In this document: piece after piece, positions 1-13,518 of the stretch
Layout: each line of letters begins with the position of its first letter
Position numbering within the stretch: position 1 is the first letter of the stretch
Assembly: GCA_035610835.1 (NCBI GenBank)
Contig: CM069456.1
Span: forward strand, 30,215,677-30,279,676
DNA length: 64,000 nucleotides
Reading direction: 5' to 3'
Source of the DNA: Ophiura sarsii
Taxonomy: Eukaryota; Echinodermata; Ophiuroidea; Amphilepidida; Ophiuridae
Position numbers and translations under genes: made by a program
The notes under the pieces: generated by a model
The model's input: the letters and a program-made list of their open reading frames with translations, nothing else
What the model was told of the DNA's origin: nothing
The model's database searches: none

Positions 1-572
1 TCACAAAAGTGTAGCCACTGTGGTTTATTGAACTCTATTGAAGATAATGGATTGAGTGATTTATAAAGCTTTTGAAAAATTTGTTTAAAAGCTTCATCGC
101 TTAGAATTGTTACTAAGGAGGTACTCACTGAGTTTACTTATAATTAGGTAGATTAGGCAGTATCATCATATACAAAAGTGCGGCGCCAGACCGACCCTAA
201 ATACATCGCCGACCCAGAATATTTGTTTTATTATTTTGAGGGAAAATGAAATTAAAATGATATTTAAAAAAAAAAATGAACAAAGTATTAAAGTTTCTGA
301 CTGTTTGCTTTCATGTTTGCTTTCATTTTCGGCTATTTTAAGTCCCCAAAGCAGGTGATTTAAAAAAAAGATCCCGACCGACATACCCTATTTGTTTTTG
401 TCATGTTATGTTAGGCCAATCAAACCATTTGTTTACTGGCCTTATCGACAGGTTGAAAACACGACGTTGTTATCCTATAGCCGTAGCCCGTAGCTGAAAT
501 TGAACATGGACACATTTTTAACATAGTTTTTGTAACAGTCTTGGAACACGTGCTCTATATATAGTATAAGGC
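1..572. other. Non-coding, no feature seen
   Basis: AT-rich sequence without a convincing open frame or repeat. Confidence 0.6.
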
Positions 573-752
573 TAAGTGACGCACCATTTGATTTTCAAGG
601 GGAGGGGCATGGAAGTTGAGGTCGGGCGGATTTTTTTTTTTCGCCACCAAAGTTGGGTTTTTTTCCTGGATAGTGGGCAAAGTTTTTTTTAATTTTTTTA
701 AACTTCAATGCCCCCCCCCCCCTCCCTGAGTATCTAATGGTGCGTCCCTAAG
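573..752. mobile_element. Short TIR element (GGGACGCACCATT family), copy 1
   Basis: The ends GACGCACCATTTGATTTTC and TATCTAATGGTGCGTCCCTA are inverted copies. The interior is T- and C-rich. The same family recurs at 28158-28458. Confidence 0.65.
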
Positions 753-1174
753 AAGCACTGCACATGGAAATTCAGCCCGTGGAGATTTGAAGAATCTATG
801 TTTTGGCTCAATCATTAGTTACAGATATTATTTACCACACCAAAATGGACAATTTGGGCGTCAAGTATAAATTTATTCTTCTTCACGACGTCAAAGCGTA
901 TTTAATTCATGAACCTGCCTTAAAGCATAACATCTCCCTGCTTTAAAAGCATTCTACCGATGGCAGTTAATACTGTAAAGTTCCAAATCGCTAGCATTTT
1001 ATGCAGGCTGTCCCAAAATGATCGATGCCCAAAGTTCATAATTATTTTCATCATCAAAATCAATGAGATTAGATCAGGCCGTATCCAGGGCCCCCATTGA
1101 AAAAAAAAGTTTTAAAAAAGGAGGAAGACGAGAAGAAGGAGGAAGAGAAGGAGGAAGGGTAGGGACATGCGGCG

Positions 1175-3135
1175 AAATGGGGGGTGGGGGGGTTACGGGG
1201 TCACGTCCCCATAATTGTAATGTGAGGGACGTTAAAAACGTTGTACTAGACCTTTTTAGTGTTAAAAATGCCAATTTTTGCGCGCTTTGCACGTATTAGT
1301 TTCAATGTTCCATTATTCAAGCTTAACAAGAGGGCTTCAGGAACGGGGTTTTTTTCAGGACCATTTTAGTTCAAAAACTTGTTTGTTTTTTTGCTCGATT
1401 CGCGCTCACTTTTTCAACAGGTTTCAACATTATAATGGGTCTCAAAACACACCAAATATTCTAAATATTATGTCGGGACGTTAAAAACGTCATACTGGAC
1501 CATTTAAATGTTAGAAATGTCAATTTATGCGTACATCGCGCGCATTAGTTTATGAATGTTTCCTTATTCAAGCTAGTTGCATTGCAAGACAGTGTCTCAT
1601 GACCATTTCAAAAACTGAACAGGTTTAAACATTATAATGGCTCTCAAACCATGCCAAATATTCTAAATATTATGTTGGGGACGACCAATTTAAGTGTTAG
1701 AAATTTCAATTTTTGCGTACTTCGCGCATTAGTTTCAATGTTTCATTATTCAAGCTTGAAAAGATGGCTTCAGGACAGTTTTCCATTACCAATTTTATTT
1801 CAAAAACTCAAAAATGTTGTGCTTTCCGCGCGAATACTAGTTTTAAAATTATAATGACCCTCAAACCACACCAACAATTCTAATTAGTATGTGGGGGACG
1901 TTATTATCATACAGGACCATAAGTGTTAGAAATGCAATTTCTTGTCGCGCTTCTCGCGCGTATTATTTTAAATATTTCATTATTTAAGCTTAGCCTATCA
2001 GCCATTCCTTGAAGGGTTGCAAAAAACTCAAAAATTGAAATGAAAGGGATTCAAAGGAATTAATTTCAGTCAGTTATATTTTAAAAGAGTAATACTGAAA
2101 CCATTCAAATTTCAAAGATTTGTCAAACTAGACCCTTTTACTCTATATTTACGGCCTCCTGAACTTGTAATTAAAAAAAGAGGGCTCAGAGGTACAAATC
2201 ACGAGCAAAGAAATATTTGGAGTAAAATTCACAAGCTGCTGCTCAGTCTGCATTTATTAGATAGCTGTTGCATGTACTTTGACAAAACATTGGGTATTTT
2301 GTTCAATGCTATTAGCATTTTCCCAATAATTTCTTCACGAAAACACCCTAAAAATATGTCACGTGAGTCACAAAATAAAACAATATTTTAAGATTACTAA
2401 AAAAATAAAGAGATTCAACTAATGGTTGATATTTGCAATTGAGTGGTGCTTTATTTTTGTAGAAATGTCACGCGAGTCACAATGGAATGGCTGTTAACAA
2501 GATGGCTGGACAGATTTCCATGACCATTTTATTTTTAGTTAAAACTCAACAATTTTGCGCGCTCCGCGCACATATTTTCTACAGGTTTAAACATTATAAT
2601 GGCCCTCAAATTATACCAAATATTCAAAAATATTATGTGGGGGACATCATACTGGACCATCCGCGCGTATTCATTTCAATATTTCATTATTTAATCTTAT
2701 CAAGGTGGCTTCAGGACAGTTTTCCATGAACAATTTTTAGTTCAAAAACTCAAAATTTGTGTGCGCTCCGCGCGAATACATGTTTTAACATTATAATGAC
2801 CATAAAACCACAACAATAATTATAAATATTATGTGGGGGACGTTATTATCATACAGGACCATTAATGTTAGAAATGCAATTTTCCTTACAAGATGGCTTC
2901 AGGACAATTTTTCATGACCATTTTAGTTCAAAAACTCATGTTTGCTAGAGGTTTTAATATTATAATGGCCCTCAAACCACACCAAATACTCTAAATATTA
3001 TGTTGGGGGACGTTAAAAACGACATACGGTACCCTATTAGAGTAAAATCACAATTTTTGCGCGCTCCGCGCGTATTAGGTTCAACGTTTCAATATTTAAG
3101 ATCAACAAGATGGCTTCAGGTGTTTTTTGCCCCCC
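1175..3135. repeat. Degenerate repeat field of about 200-300 bp units
   Basis: Recurring phrases GGGGGACGTTAAAAACG, AAGATGGCTTCAGGACAG, TTATAATGGCCCTCAAACC and GCGCGCTCCGCGCG appear in the same order about seven or eight times, with heavy decay and indels. The short open frames here are repeat artefacts. Confidence 0.7.
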
Positions 3136-4780
3136 CCCATCCAAACAGTTCTAGATACGCCATTGTTTGATATAGTGTCCACACGTCACAGGCAGTGGCG
3201 TAACTAGACCTTTTTTTATTTGGGGGCAAGAAGGGGCAGTGACTTTGAGTTGAAATGAGGGGTGGGGGTGGGGGGGGGGGGGGCTCCTAATGGGGGCTCC
3301 ATTCCACACCCACACCGATTTATTTCATTTGGGGGAAAGCGGGGGGGGGGGGGGGGGCAAGTTGTAACAATGAAAATTTGACTGATGGCAGTATTCTGGT
3401 ATGCCAAAGGAATAGCAATACAATTGAGTTGATAGTACACTATTTGCAAGCCTACAAGAGTTAATATTGTTTACAATCTTAACTATACATGATAATGCTG
3501 TAATATATTCAGATATCATGCATTCATTTCCATTTTCAGTTTCTAAATCATGATCTTATATCTAACCATACTGTATAATACGAAAAAACACCCGAAAAAC
3601 ATGTGTATATTTTTAAGGTAATTTTCTGTGTCCGTTTTCCAAAATCTCTCTTTGGCTTTGACCGCGTCATAACAAAAGTAAAACAGATATCAATTATCAT
3701 TTACTACACATTCGTAGCTATGAATCAGAGCTATAATCATGACAAATTTCATGAGGTTTACATTAATATTAGCGATGTTATGAGGGAGGAGGTAGAACTT
3801 ATTGAATGCCAATGACCCTCGTATGTGTCAAGTATTTCAGAAGCTGATAATAAAATAATATTTCCCTCGTTGTGGTCGAGAAATGAAAAAATAAATGTCG
3901 ATGTTAAAAGTTGAAACAATGTGTTTGATTACGAGTAGAATCAAACATAGTTTATTATTTACATAAATTTGGAAACAGAACATTCTTTGTTATGATATAT
4001 TTTTGTTGTTGAATATTCAAATAAGAAATAGAAACCATGTAAACAGATGGACTTCAAATGAACTTAGTTTAGGGTCAAATTTACCTTTTTAAGTTATAAG
4101 CTCTCCAGTTGTTGATCCTAGTTTAGTTGTTTTGGACATGTTGTATTGTTGAATAATTTGGTTTTCCTAAATCAAGGATAGCTAATAGGTGTCCTTATTT
4201 CCTGTGCTGCCTGGAATAAATACTGGATTTTCTGCTCAGGCTAACAAAGTATACATAACATAAATGTGTATTGCTCAATTGCGATCTGGAAGTACATGCC
4301 TGTACTATTTTAAGATGCTTTAATTGTTATGTTATAAATACCCCATCCTTGTTGTTTATGTCTGAGTAAAGTCTTTGGTCTGAGCATATCTTACATCTAT
4401 GGTCTGAAAAACAAGTTTTTTTCTCACTAGTCATACGGTATATGGTATGTCAATTAGCCGTGGGCAATCTGGTCATGGTTGCATGACCATCCAATAGTGC
4501 TTGTACGCTCAACGTTATGATTTCAGCTCTAGAGACACTTTGTTTACAGTGGAAATATTGGCCATATTCACTTGTACTTGCATGGGCTACTCTTATCTAC
4601 TTCTCTCAATTTTTAGAAATGGGCAGAAGATACATGTACAGGGCTAACTATTAAAACACAGAGGCCTAAAACATGATATCAAATGTTAAAATGTATGTAG
4701 GCCTATGTAATTAATGGGTTTCAGACTAATTGATTATATACAACACATACTTAGCCCAAACAGCTAAATCAAATTGTATA
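3136..4780. other. Non-coding, homopolymer-rich then AT-rich
   Basis: Contains poly-G tracts near 3265 and 3342 and a GTGGCGTAACTAGACC repeat end near 3195. No gene is supported. Confidence 0.55.
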
Positions 4781-4789
4781 TACTATATA

Positions 4790-5335
4790 TGTATTATTAG
4801 ACCAAATGGGTATTATACCAAATGGGTTTTAGACGAATTGGTTATTAGACCAAGTGGAAATTGTTACCATATTAGCCTAATTGGATATTAGACAAAATTG
4901 ATATTAGACCAATTGGATATTAGATCAAATGGGTATTAGACCGATTGCATTTAGACCATTTGGGAATTTGACCTATTGGATAGTAGACCAATTGGATATT
5001 AGAATTAATGGATGTTAGACCAACTGACATTTAGCCCAACTGGGTTTAGACAAGTTGGTAAAAGACTAAATGGGTTTTAGACTAAATGATTAATAGATGA
5101 TATGGGTATTAGACCAAATGGTTATTAGACCATATGAATATTAGACCAAATGGTTATTAGACCATATGAATATTAGACCAAGTGGAAATAATACCACATT
5201 AGACCAATTGACATTAGATTAAATGGTAATTAGACCAATTGGTCGTTAGACCAACTGAAATTTATCCCAACTGGTGCTAGACCAATTGGTATTAGACTAA
5301 ATGGGTATTAGACCAAATGGTTTTAGACCTTATGG
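4790..5335. repeat. Degenerate ATTAGACCAAATGG tandem array
   Basis: About 30 imperfect units of 14-20 nt built on ATTAGACCAATTGG or ATTAGACCAAATGG. Many units carry CCAATTGG, itself palindromic. Confidence 0.8.
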
Positions 5336-5651
5336 CAAGTCACCAATTCATGTATAAGTGTACCGTATATAAATAATGTTCATTGACCCATTTTTAGTGC
5401 CAAATTTGTCATAAAGGAATGAGTCGTTTTTTCAAATTTTCTCCAAATGTGCAAATTTACAATATCCACAGAAAACAACAATTCTTGCAAAATTAGGTAC
5501 TTACATGTAGGGTCAAAATGTGATCAAAAACGTGGCGATTGGTATAAGAAGGGGCCACATGAGTTTATCTAAATGTTGACTAAAAGCATTCACCAAATTG
5601 CGTGAATCCAGTTTAAAAATCTTTTACGCCCCCTCAGACATCCCCTGGAGC

Positions 5652-8533
5652 GCAATTGGTGCATAACAGCAAATCACAACACCCCCCCCCCCCCCCCCCC
5701 TCCCCCCACAGTGCAGACAACAAATTTACGCCAAAGTGCTAAGTTAAAGAATCTATACTTGGAGAGGCAACCATACTAGTTAGGCCTAAATTCGGGGTAA
5801 AATGTTTACATCTCATTACTTCATGATATAAACAAAATCTTCCAGACGACGGTGGCCACGCGAAACCTAAATTTTGAATTCGTATTGGAATAATACGTAA
5901 TCGCGAATGTTAATCTTTAATATCATTTTAAAAAATCATTATAGGTTAGAAGAATTTTTTTTCCAATTCGTATTGTAAAAATAATACCTCCCCTATAACT
6001 TGGAACCTTGTCAATATTATTAGTAGGCACAGGGGCGGCGCCAGAGTATTTCGATAGGGGGGGGCAAACTTTTGCCCGTGCCAAAATAAAAATAAATTGT
6101 AAATGCCTTTTTGTCAGTGATGTGCGAAGCACCAAGGTGCGAAGCACCGCGCTCCGCGCTAGCGCGGACAGGGGGGAGTCTGAGGGGGGATGTGCCCCCG
6201 CCAGCGTTAGAATTTTTTTCAATTTTCGAACCCATTTGGTGCGATTTGGTGTGTACTTTTGACCGATTTTTTATTGAAAAGCCATCACTTCATTTCCAAT
6301 CAATATTGGCATTTTCAAAGATAGACAGCTATTTCGTTATATGCGAGAAATAAGTTGTGCATACTGATGAATGATGATCTTTTCTTGATTTAAGTAAGTA
6401 TATATCAGTGGTTCCTAACCTTTTTGGCCCCACGACCCCATCAGACATTGTTCGGGTCAGAACCGTGACCCAAAAACAAATTGCGAACAAATCCGCCTGA
6501 TATAATACAACTGAAAGTGTTTAGTGATACGATGCAAGCGTAGCGAGAGCAGATTTTTTGCATATTTTAACATCTTTTGGGTTTTTTCTAAGCTTTTTAG
6601 AACGAAATAATAAAATGGTTCCCCAAAAAGCTATATTTATGACCCATTCATGATCCCCTGGAAAACCCCCAAACGACCCCCAGAACCGCTGGTACTATAT
6701 ACACTCTTAGAAAAAATGGTTCGTTTAAGAACCCTTTTTTGTCAATGAAATTTCTATAGGGTTCCTTTTAGAACCAAAAAAGGTTCTAAAAGGGTTCTTT
6801 AGCCAAGAAAATGGTTCCTCAAGCTTCAAGAACCTTTTGGGAAAAAATTATGGAGAACCCTCAATGGTTCTTGGTAAAACGGTAAAAAATGTTTTTAGCC
6901 AAGAAGAAATGATTTTTAACAGTTGAAAAGGATTAAATTTGTTTACATTTCTCTTGAATTTGCATATTACATAAAAACAAAAAAGTAAATATACCTTTAT
7001 GTCTTATTTAAAATTTGAAAGTTCTTCAAAGAACCATTCTAAGGTTCTTTTTAGAACCTTTTAGGCCAAAAGGTGCTCCCCGCGGGACAAAAAAGGGTTC
7101 TTAAACGAACCATTTTTTCTAAGAGTGTAGATGGTTAACAATGTTATGTTGCTAAACTTTTTCGCGGGGTAACGGCTATAAGGCCTCGCCAACTTGATCT
7201 TTCGTTTCCCGTAACATTTTTTTTCAAAACAGGGGAGGCAACCATTTCATTATTCATTATTCATTATTTTTCGACTTTCATTATTACACAAAATGTGGAT
7301 GTCAGACGTTTTGTTATAAACCGCTGCACACCATCATAGAATGAAATGGGTAAATTTAGATGTAAGTTAGTACAGAAAGGCTATTCTGGTCAAAATGAAT
7401 AAACATTTAACAATTTCATCACACAAAATGCATGAATTTGGACGTTTTCATTGCAAAAATTGTATTTTTTTTCAAAATTCTAATAATGAATTCAAACGCG
7501 GGCATGAAAATGAAGCGCGGGCGGGTTACGGGAAACTAAAAATCAAGTTGGCGAGGCCTAATGGAAGCTTTTAAAAAAAAATCTTATCACGTAGGCCTAT
7601 AGCAAAATGAAGCAGCATTTTTCCTCTTTAGGTTCGTTCGTTATTTATTAATTTTCCGAACATGATTTTTCATGAAGAAGTGTAATCCCCCCCCCCCCCC
7701 CCCCCCCGAATGAATTTATTACGCGCGCAAATTTATTTCTTCTCTCTATACTCAGTTCTGGCTATAATTAATGTATATTTTGGTTTAAAATGGGCTTTTA
7801 GAATGATATTTCTGGACATATGCGCACGTAGCACACGAAATAAATGTTCATACTTTGATACTACTCATTTATACTATTTGTAAAGAATTTGGTTTGGATT
7901 CCCTCGACAAATTTGATAGAATAAAATATATAAAACCCTTTTATTCCCCCGAATAATAGTCAAGGGGGCGGGGTGCATAACCCCCCCTTATGGACACGCC
8001 ACTGCTCATGCCATGTCTATCTGTCAATTTCTAGGTTAAGGGGTGCCCCCTCCAAGCTGGATTAGATCAGCTAGCCCCCCCCCCCCCCCCCCCCCAATTT
8101 GGACAAGCCACTGACATCCCAAGTGGGGGTGCAACTAGGCCATTCCAATATACCGATTGACCTCTGTTTTCCTTTCCTTTCCTCTTTTCTTTCCTTTTTC
8201 TTCCCTTTTCTTTTCTTTCCCTTTTTTTCTTTCTTTCTCCCCTTCTTTTTTCTTTTTTCCCCATTTCATTGGGGGGGGGGGGGGCTTTCGCCCCCTGCCC
8301 CCCCCCCCCCTGTGGCGCCGCCGCTGAGTAGGCATATGGCATATCACCAAATCAAAGGCCTTATACCCAAACTAGCAACAGTGGCGAAGCTATGTTTTTC
8401 ATATGGGGGGGGGGGGGCAAGAAATGAAAGTCTGACTAAAGAAATGCGCACGTAGCTCGCGAAAATCCTCGACTTTACTATGATTGAGGTACATTTTAGA
8501 TCTAAACAAGCTTGTACCAACAAATACCGTATT
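5652..8533. repeat. 2.88-kb tandem duplication, copy 1
   Basis: Nearly identical to 8534-11407 apart from homopolymer lengths and scattered indels. Begins GCAATTGGTGCATAACAGC and runs directly into the second copy. Includes a TIR element (6700-7129), a GCGCTCCGCGCTAGCGCGG-bearing repeat and a pyrimidine-rich tract near 8160-8260. Confidence 0.93.
6700..7129. mobile_element. MITE with ACACTCTTAGAAAAAATGG termini, copy 1
   Basis: About 40 nt of near-perfect terminal inverted repeat; TA dinucleotides flank CACTCTTAG on both sides, as in mariner-like MITEs. The interior is made of GGTTC/GAACC phrases. No transposase. Confidence 0.85.
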
Positions 8534-11407
8534 GCAATTGGTGCATAACAGCAAATCACAACACCCCCCCCCCCCCCCCTCCCCCCACAGTGCAGACAAC
8601 AAATTTACGCCAAAGTGCTAAGTTAAAGAATCTATACTTGGAGAGGCAACCATACTAGTTAGGCCTAAATTCGGGGTAAAATGTTTACATCTCATTACTT
8701 CATGATATAAACAAAATCTTCCAGACGACGGTGGCCACGCGAAACCTAAATTTTGAATTCGTATTGGAATAATACGTAATCGCGAATGTTAATCTTTAAT
8801 ATCATTTTTAAAAAATCATTATAGGTTAGAAGAATTTTTTTTCCAATTCGTATTGTAAAAATAATACCTCCCCTATAACTTGGAACCTTGTCAATATTAT
8901 TAGTAGGCACAGGGGCGGCGCCAGAGTATTTCGATAGGGGGGGGGGGGGGCAAACTTTTGCCCGTGCCAAAATAAAAAATAAATTGTAAATGCCTTTTTG
9001 TCAGTGATGTGCGAAGCACCAAGGTGCGAAGCACCGCGCTCCGCGCTAGCGCGGACAGGGGGGAGTCTGAGGGGGGATGTGCCCCCGCCAGCGTTAGAAT
9101 TTTTTTCAATTTTCGAACCCATTTGGTGCGATTTGGTGTGTACTTTTGACCGATTTTTTATTGAAAAGCCATCACTTCATTTCCAATCAATATTGGCATT
9201 TTCAAAGATAGACAGCTATTTCGTTATATGCGAGAAATAAGTTGTGCATACTGATGAATGATGATCTTTTCTTGATTTAAGTAAGTATATATCAGTGGTT
9301 CCTAACCTTTTTGGCCCCACGACCCCATCAGACATTGTTCGGGTCAGAACCGTGACCCAAAAACAAATTGCGAACAAATCCGCCTGATATAATACAACTG
9401 AAAGTGTTTAGTGATACGATGCAAGCGTAGCGAGAGCAGATTTTTTGCATATTTTAACATCTTTTGGGTTTTTTCTAAGCTTTTTAGAACGAAATAATAA
9501 AATGGTTCCCCAAAAAGCTATATTTATGACCCATTCATGATCCCCTGGAAAACCCCCAAACGACCCCCAGAACCGCTGGTACTATATACACTCTTAGAAA
9601 AAATGGTTCGTTTAAGAACCCTTTTTTGTCAATGAAATTTCTATAGGGTTCCTTTTAGAACCAAAAAAGGTTCTAAAAGGGTTCTTTAGCCAAGAAAATG
9701 GTTCCTCAAGCTTCAAGAACCTTTTGGGAAAAAATTATGGAGAACCCTCAATGGTTCTTGGTAAAACGGTAAAAAATGTTTTTAGCCAAGAAGAAATGAT
9801 TTTTAACAGTTGAAAAGGATTAAATTTGTTTACATTTCTCTTGAATTTGCATATTACATAAAAACAAAAAAGTAAATATACCTTTATGTCTTATTTAAAA
9901 TTTGAAAGTTCTTCAAAGAACCATTCTAAGGTTCTTTTTAGAACCTTTTAGGCCAAAAGGTGCTCCCCGCGGGACAAAAAAGGGTTCTTAAACGAACCAT
10001 TTTTTCTAAGAGTGTAGATGGTTAACAATGTTATGTTGCTAAACTTTTTCGCGGGGTAACGGCTATAAGGCCTCGCCAACTTGATCTTTCGTTTCCCGTA
10101 ACATTTTTTTTCAAAACAGGGGAGGCAACCATTTCATTATTCATTATTCATTATTTTTCGACTTTCATTATTACACAAAATGTGGATGTCAGACGTTTTG
10201 TTATAAACCGCTGCACACCATCATAGAATGAAATGGGTAAATTTAGATGTAAGTTAGTACAGAAAGGCTATTCTGGTCAAAATGAATAAACATTTAACAA
10301 TTTCATCACACAAAATGCATGAATTTGGACGTTTTCATTGCAAAAATTGTATTTTTTTCAAAATTCTAATAATGAATTCAAACGCGGGCATGAAAATGAA
10401 GCGCGGGCGGGTTACGGGAAACTAAAAATCAAGTTGGCGAGGCCTAATGGAAGCTTTTAAAAAAAAATCTTATCACGTAGGCCTATAGCAAAATGAAGCA
10501 GCATTTTTCCTCTTTAGGTTCGTTCGTTATTTATTAATTTTCCGAACATGATTTTTCATGAAGAAGTGTAATCCCCCCCCCCCCCCCCCCGAATGAATTT
10601 ATTACGCGCGCAAATTTATTTCTTCTCTCTATACTCAGTTCTGGCTATAATTAATGTATATTTTGGTTTAAAATGGGCTTTTAGAATGATATTTCTGGAC
10701 ATATGCGCACGTAGCACACGAAATAAATGTTCATACTTTGATACTACTCATTTATACTATTTGTAAAGAATTTGGTTTGGATTCCCTCGACAAATTTGAT
10801 AGAATAAAATATATAAAACCCTTTTATTCCCCCGAATAATAGTCAAGGGGGCGGGGTGCATAACCCCCCTTATGGACACGCCACTGCTCATGCCATGTCT
10901 ATCTGTCAATTTCTAGGTTAAGGGGTGCCCCCTCCAAGCTGGATTAGATCAGCTAGCCCCCCCCCCCCCCCCCCCCCAATTTGGACAAGCCACTGACATC
11001 CCAAGTGGGGGTGCAACTAGGCCATTCCAATATACCGATTGACCTCTGTTTTCCTTTCCTTTCCTCTTTTCTTTCTTTTTCTTCCCTTTTCTTTTCTTTC
11101 CCTTTTTTTCTTTCTTTCTCCCCTTCTTTTTTCTTTTTCCCCATTTCATTGGGGGGGGGGCTTTCGCCCCCTGCCCCCCCCCCCTGTGGCGCCGCCGCTG
11201 AGTAGGCATATGGCATATCACCAATCAAAGGCCTTATACCCAAACTAGCAACAGTGGCGAAGCTATGTTTTTCATATGGGGGGGGGGGGGGCAAGAAATG
11301 AAAGTCTGACTAAAGAAATGCGCACGTAGCTCGCGAAAATCCTCGACTTTACTATGATTGAGGTACATTTTAGATCTAAACAAGCTTGTACCAACAAATA
11401 CCGTATT
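8534..11407. repeat. 2.88-kb tandem duplication, copy 2
   Basis: Second copy of the preceding unit, about 2874 nt. The outer breakpoints share only GCA, so the duplication looks like a junction at microhomology. The apparent proteins in both copies come from G/C homopolymers and carry no conserved domain. Confidence 0.93.
9587..10016. mobile_element. MITE with ACACTCTTAGAAAAAATGG termini, copy 2
   Basis: Same element as at 6700-7129, carried along by the 2.88-kb duplication rather than independently inserted. Confidence 0.85.
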
Positions 11408-11470
11408 GCATTTCGAGGACATAATGCGCGCGAAACATTTCCATCTGTATACTTTTGACCATCGTAATTC

Positions 11471-11800
11471 CGGGGGGGGGGTGGGGTACTCACGTATGTA
11501 AGGCATACGGGGACGTGCCGCTACAGTGGGTCGGTTTTTTCATGAGACATCCTTAGCCATGGGTAGGCTTTTCAACTGAAAATCCTTAGACATGGGTCTA
11601 TTTTCGCGAAAATTTGCAAAAATTAGGTCTTTTTCCCGATAATTTGCGAAAATTGGTCTAAAATGAAGCAAACCCCCTAAAAATGGGTACCGATTTTTCC
11701 AAAATCACCCTTAGAAATAGGTAGCGTTTTGAATCTCCAGCGACCAGCGGCACACCCCGACCAACCAAATATGAGTACCCCCCCCCCCCCCCCCGGCCCC
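11471..11800. mobile_element. Non-autonomous element with GGGGTACTCA / TGAGTACCCC ends
   Basis: Ends GTGGGGTACTCACGTATG and AAATATGAGTACCCCCC form an inverted pair. Inside are recurring GAAAATTTGCAAAAATTAGG-like and CCTTAG.AATGGGTA phrases. No coding potential. Confidence 0.6.
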
Positions 11801-12543
11801 GACGTAGTTCCATGATTCCTCTTGTCAAACGAACCGACAGTGCCAATCTCAACCGAGACGACAGTCAATATTGGTGGGGGAGGAGGGGGCAGGGATGCCT
11901 GCTCCGTCCGGCACGCACGCCGAAAGTTTTTTCTGCTGCAACCATAATGGGATCCTACCTCTCTTTTAGATTGCATGATTATTAAGAGTCTGCAATTGCA
12001 ATATGCCATAGGCCTATATGAATCGGCATAGTCAATTAAGTTATAATTATTAGGGATGTGTTTGATTCAACTTTATGTATATTATGTTTGATATTAACGC
12101 CTAAATAATAGAATGAGATGATAAACAACGATAACAAATTATACCGCCATACGTCTAATTCGGTAATAACAATAACACAATGAACCCGTTAAAAATATTT
12201 AAAAATACCTAAAAATGTGCGCAAACAAATATGCGGTATACGCGGCGCATGGAAATTTCGATGATCCCCTGCGGACTGACTTTTCCTTTCCAGTGTTTAT
12301 TGTTCAGTCAGAATAAAGGGATTTGAATCTTCTAAAACGGCTTTTTGAATTCCAAAATTGAACATTTCTTTTCATGTAGGCCTAACGATAGATAACATTT
12401 TTAAGTTTTGAAAAACGCAGAAAAGTGAAATTTTTGAAAATGGAAAACTGAGAGTTAACAGCAGCCTTAATTAACATGCTTGCTTAAGGTCGGTCGGGAG
12501 AGTGCAACGGGGTGGTTTGGTTTTGTTTGTGTTTTTTTTTTTT

Positions 12544-12576
<33 letters not shown>

Positions 12577-13312
12577 TGGGGGTTTTTTTTTGTGTGTTTT
12601 TTTTTTGGGGGGGGCTAATATTATAAGATTCTTGTTGCAATGTACATGCACATTGGCACGTATATGGTGACTATAAGTACAACAAAAAGCTATGCATGTA
12701 CCTTAATACAAGTACATATACAGGGTGTCTCAAAAAAATTACAACGCACCTTTAAAGGATTGTTAACTTTCTGATAAGTGTCAACATAGAACAACTCAAA
12801 CGTCAAATAAAGGCAAAATAGTTTGCTATACTTTAAAGATGTAATTCGGTTCTGTAATTCCAGAGAAATGAGCAATTACGTAACATTAGTCTGGGAACAC
12901 TTCCATCCAAGTTTGCTCATATTGAGTGATTCGGACAGCACATACATGAAATCAATACGTCTCTACAAATTGACATGGATTAACGTGTTTTTGTGGTTCT
13001 AGATTTTATTTTACACCAAATATTTGCCAAAGTTGAACAAAAAAAATAAAATTAAACTGTCTAGATTATTTAATCACAATTTATACTTAAGAACAGTAAA
13101 ATTTAAAATGTGTACCATAAGTTCAATCTTTTTATAACAATTGGAAACAAAATTATAGTAATTTTAGTAAATATGAACATTGTCTTTATTAAACCAAGTT
13201 CAAGAACTAAAAGCATCGCGCATATACAACTTTATCAAGCTTCTAGTCTTCACATTTTCAACTTGAAGGCTGAAATCATGTACATGTATATCATAACATT
13301 ATCGCCAATTTT
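11801..13312. other. Non-coding, with TTG microsatellite
   Basis: A (TTG)n run lies near 12543-12575, followed by T- and G-rich tracts. CAGGGTGTCTCAAAAAAATT at 12721 resembles one terminus of a TIR family. The short open frame at 13110 runs through the gap and is not supported. Confidence 0.55.
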
Positions 13313-13412
13313 NNNNNNNNNNNNNNNNNNNNNNNNNNNNNNNNNNNNNNNNNNNNNNNNNNNNNNNNNNNNNNNNNNNNNNNNNNNNNNNNNNNNNNNN
13401 NNNNNNNNNNNN
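13313..13412. other. Assembly gap, 100 N
   Basis: Exactly 100 N, the usual placeholder for a gap of unknown size. It ends 106 nt before the oxidase start codon, so upstream exons and the promoter of that gene may be missing. All three genes lie on the gap-free side. Confidence 0.99.
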
Positions 13413-13518
13413 ACTTTCAAATGTTGTGTTTGTATGTATCAGGGACGTACATGTACAATGTATATACACTTTCATTTCTCCTGCCTAGGTTTATACATGT
13501 ACATGAGAGGAAGAAACA

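Noticed and set aside
1063..1299. Arg/Gly-rich 78-aa frame
   Set aside because: It overlaps an antisense frame and a purine-rich tract at the edge of the degenerate repeat field; no motif or splice support.
5923..6353. Repeated 80-100 aa frames around 6.0-6.3 kb and 8.8-9.2 kb
   Set aside because: They are overlapping frames on both strands of a dispersed repeat with a GCGCTCCGCGCTAGCGCGG palindrome; there is no recognisable domain.
8067..8455. Frames with Pro/Gly/Lys-rich proteins in both copies of the 2.88-kb duplication
   Set aside because: They arise from poly-G, poly-C and pyrimidine tracts, occur on both strands at once, and differ between copies by frame-changing homopolymer length.
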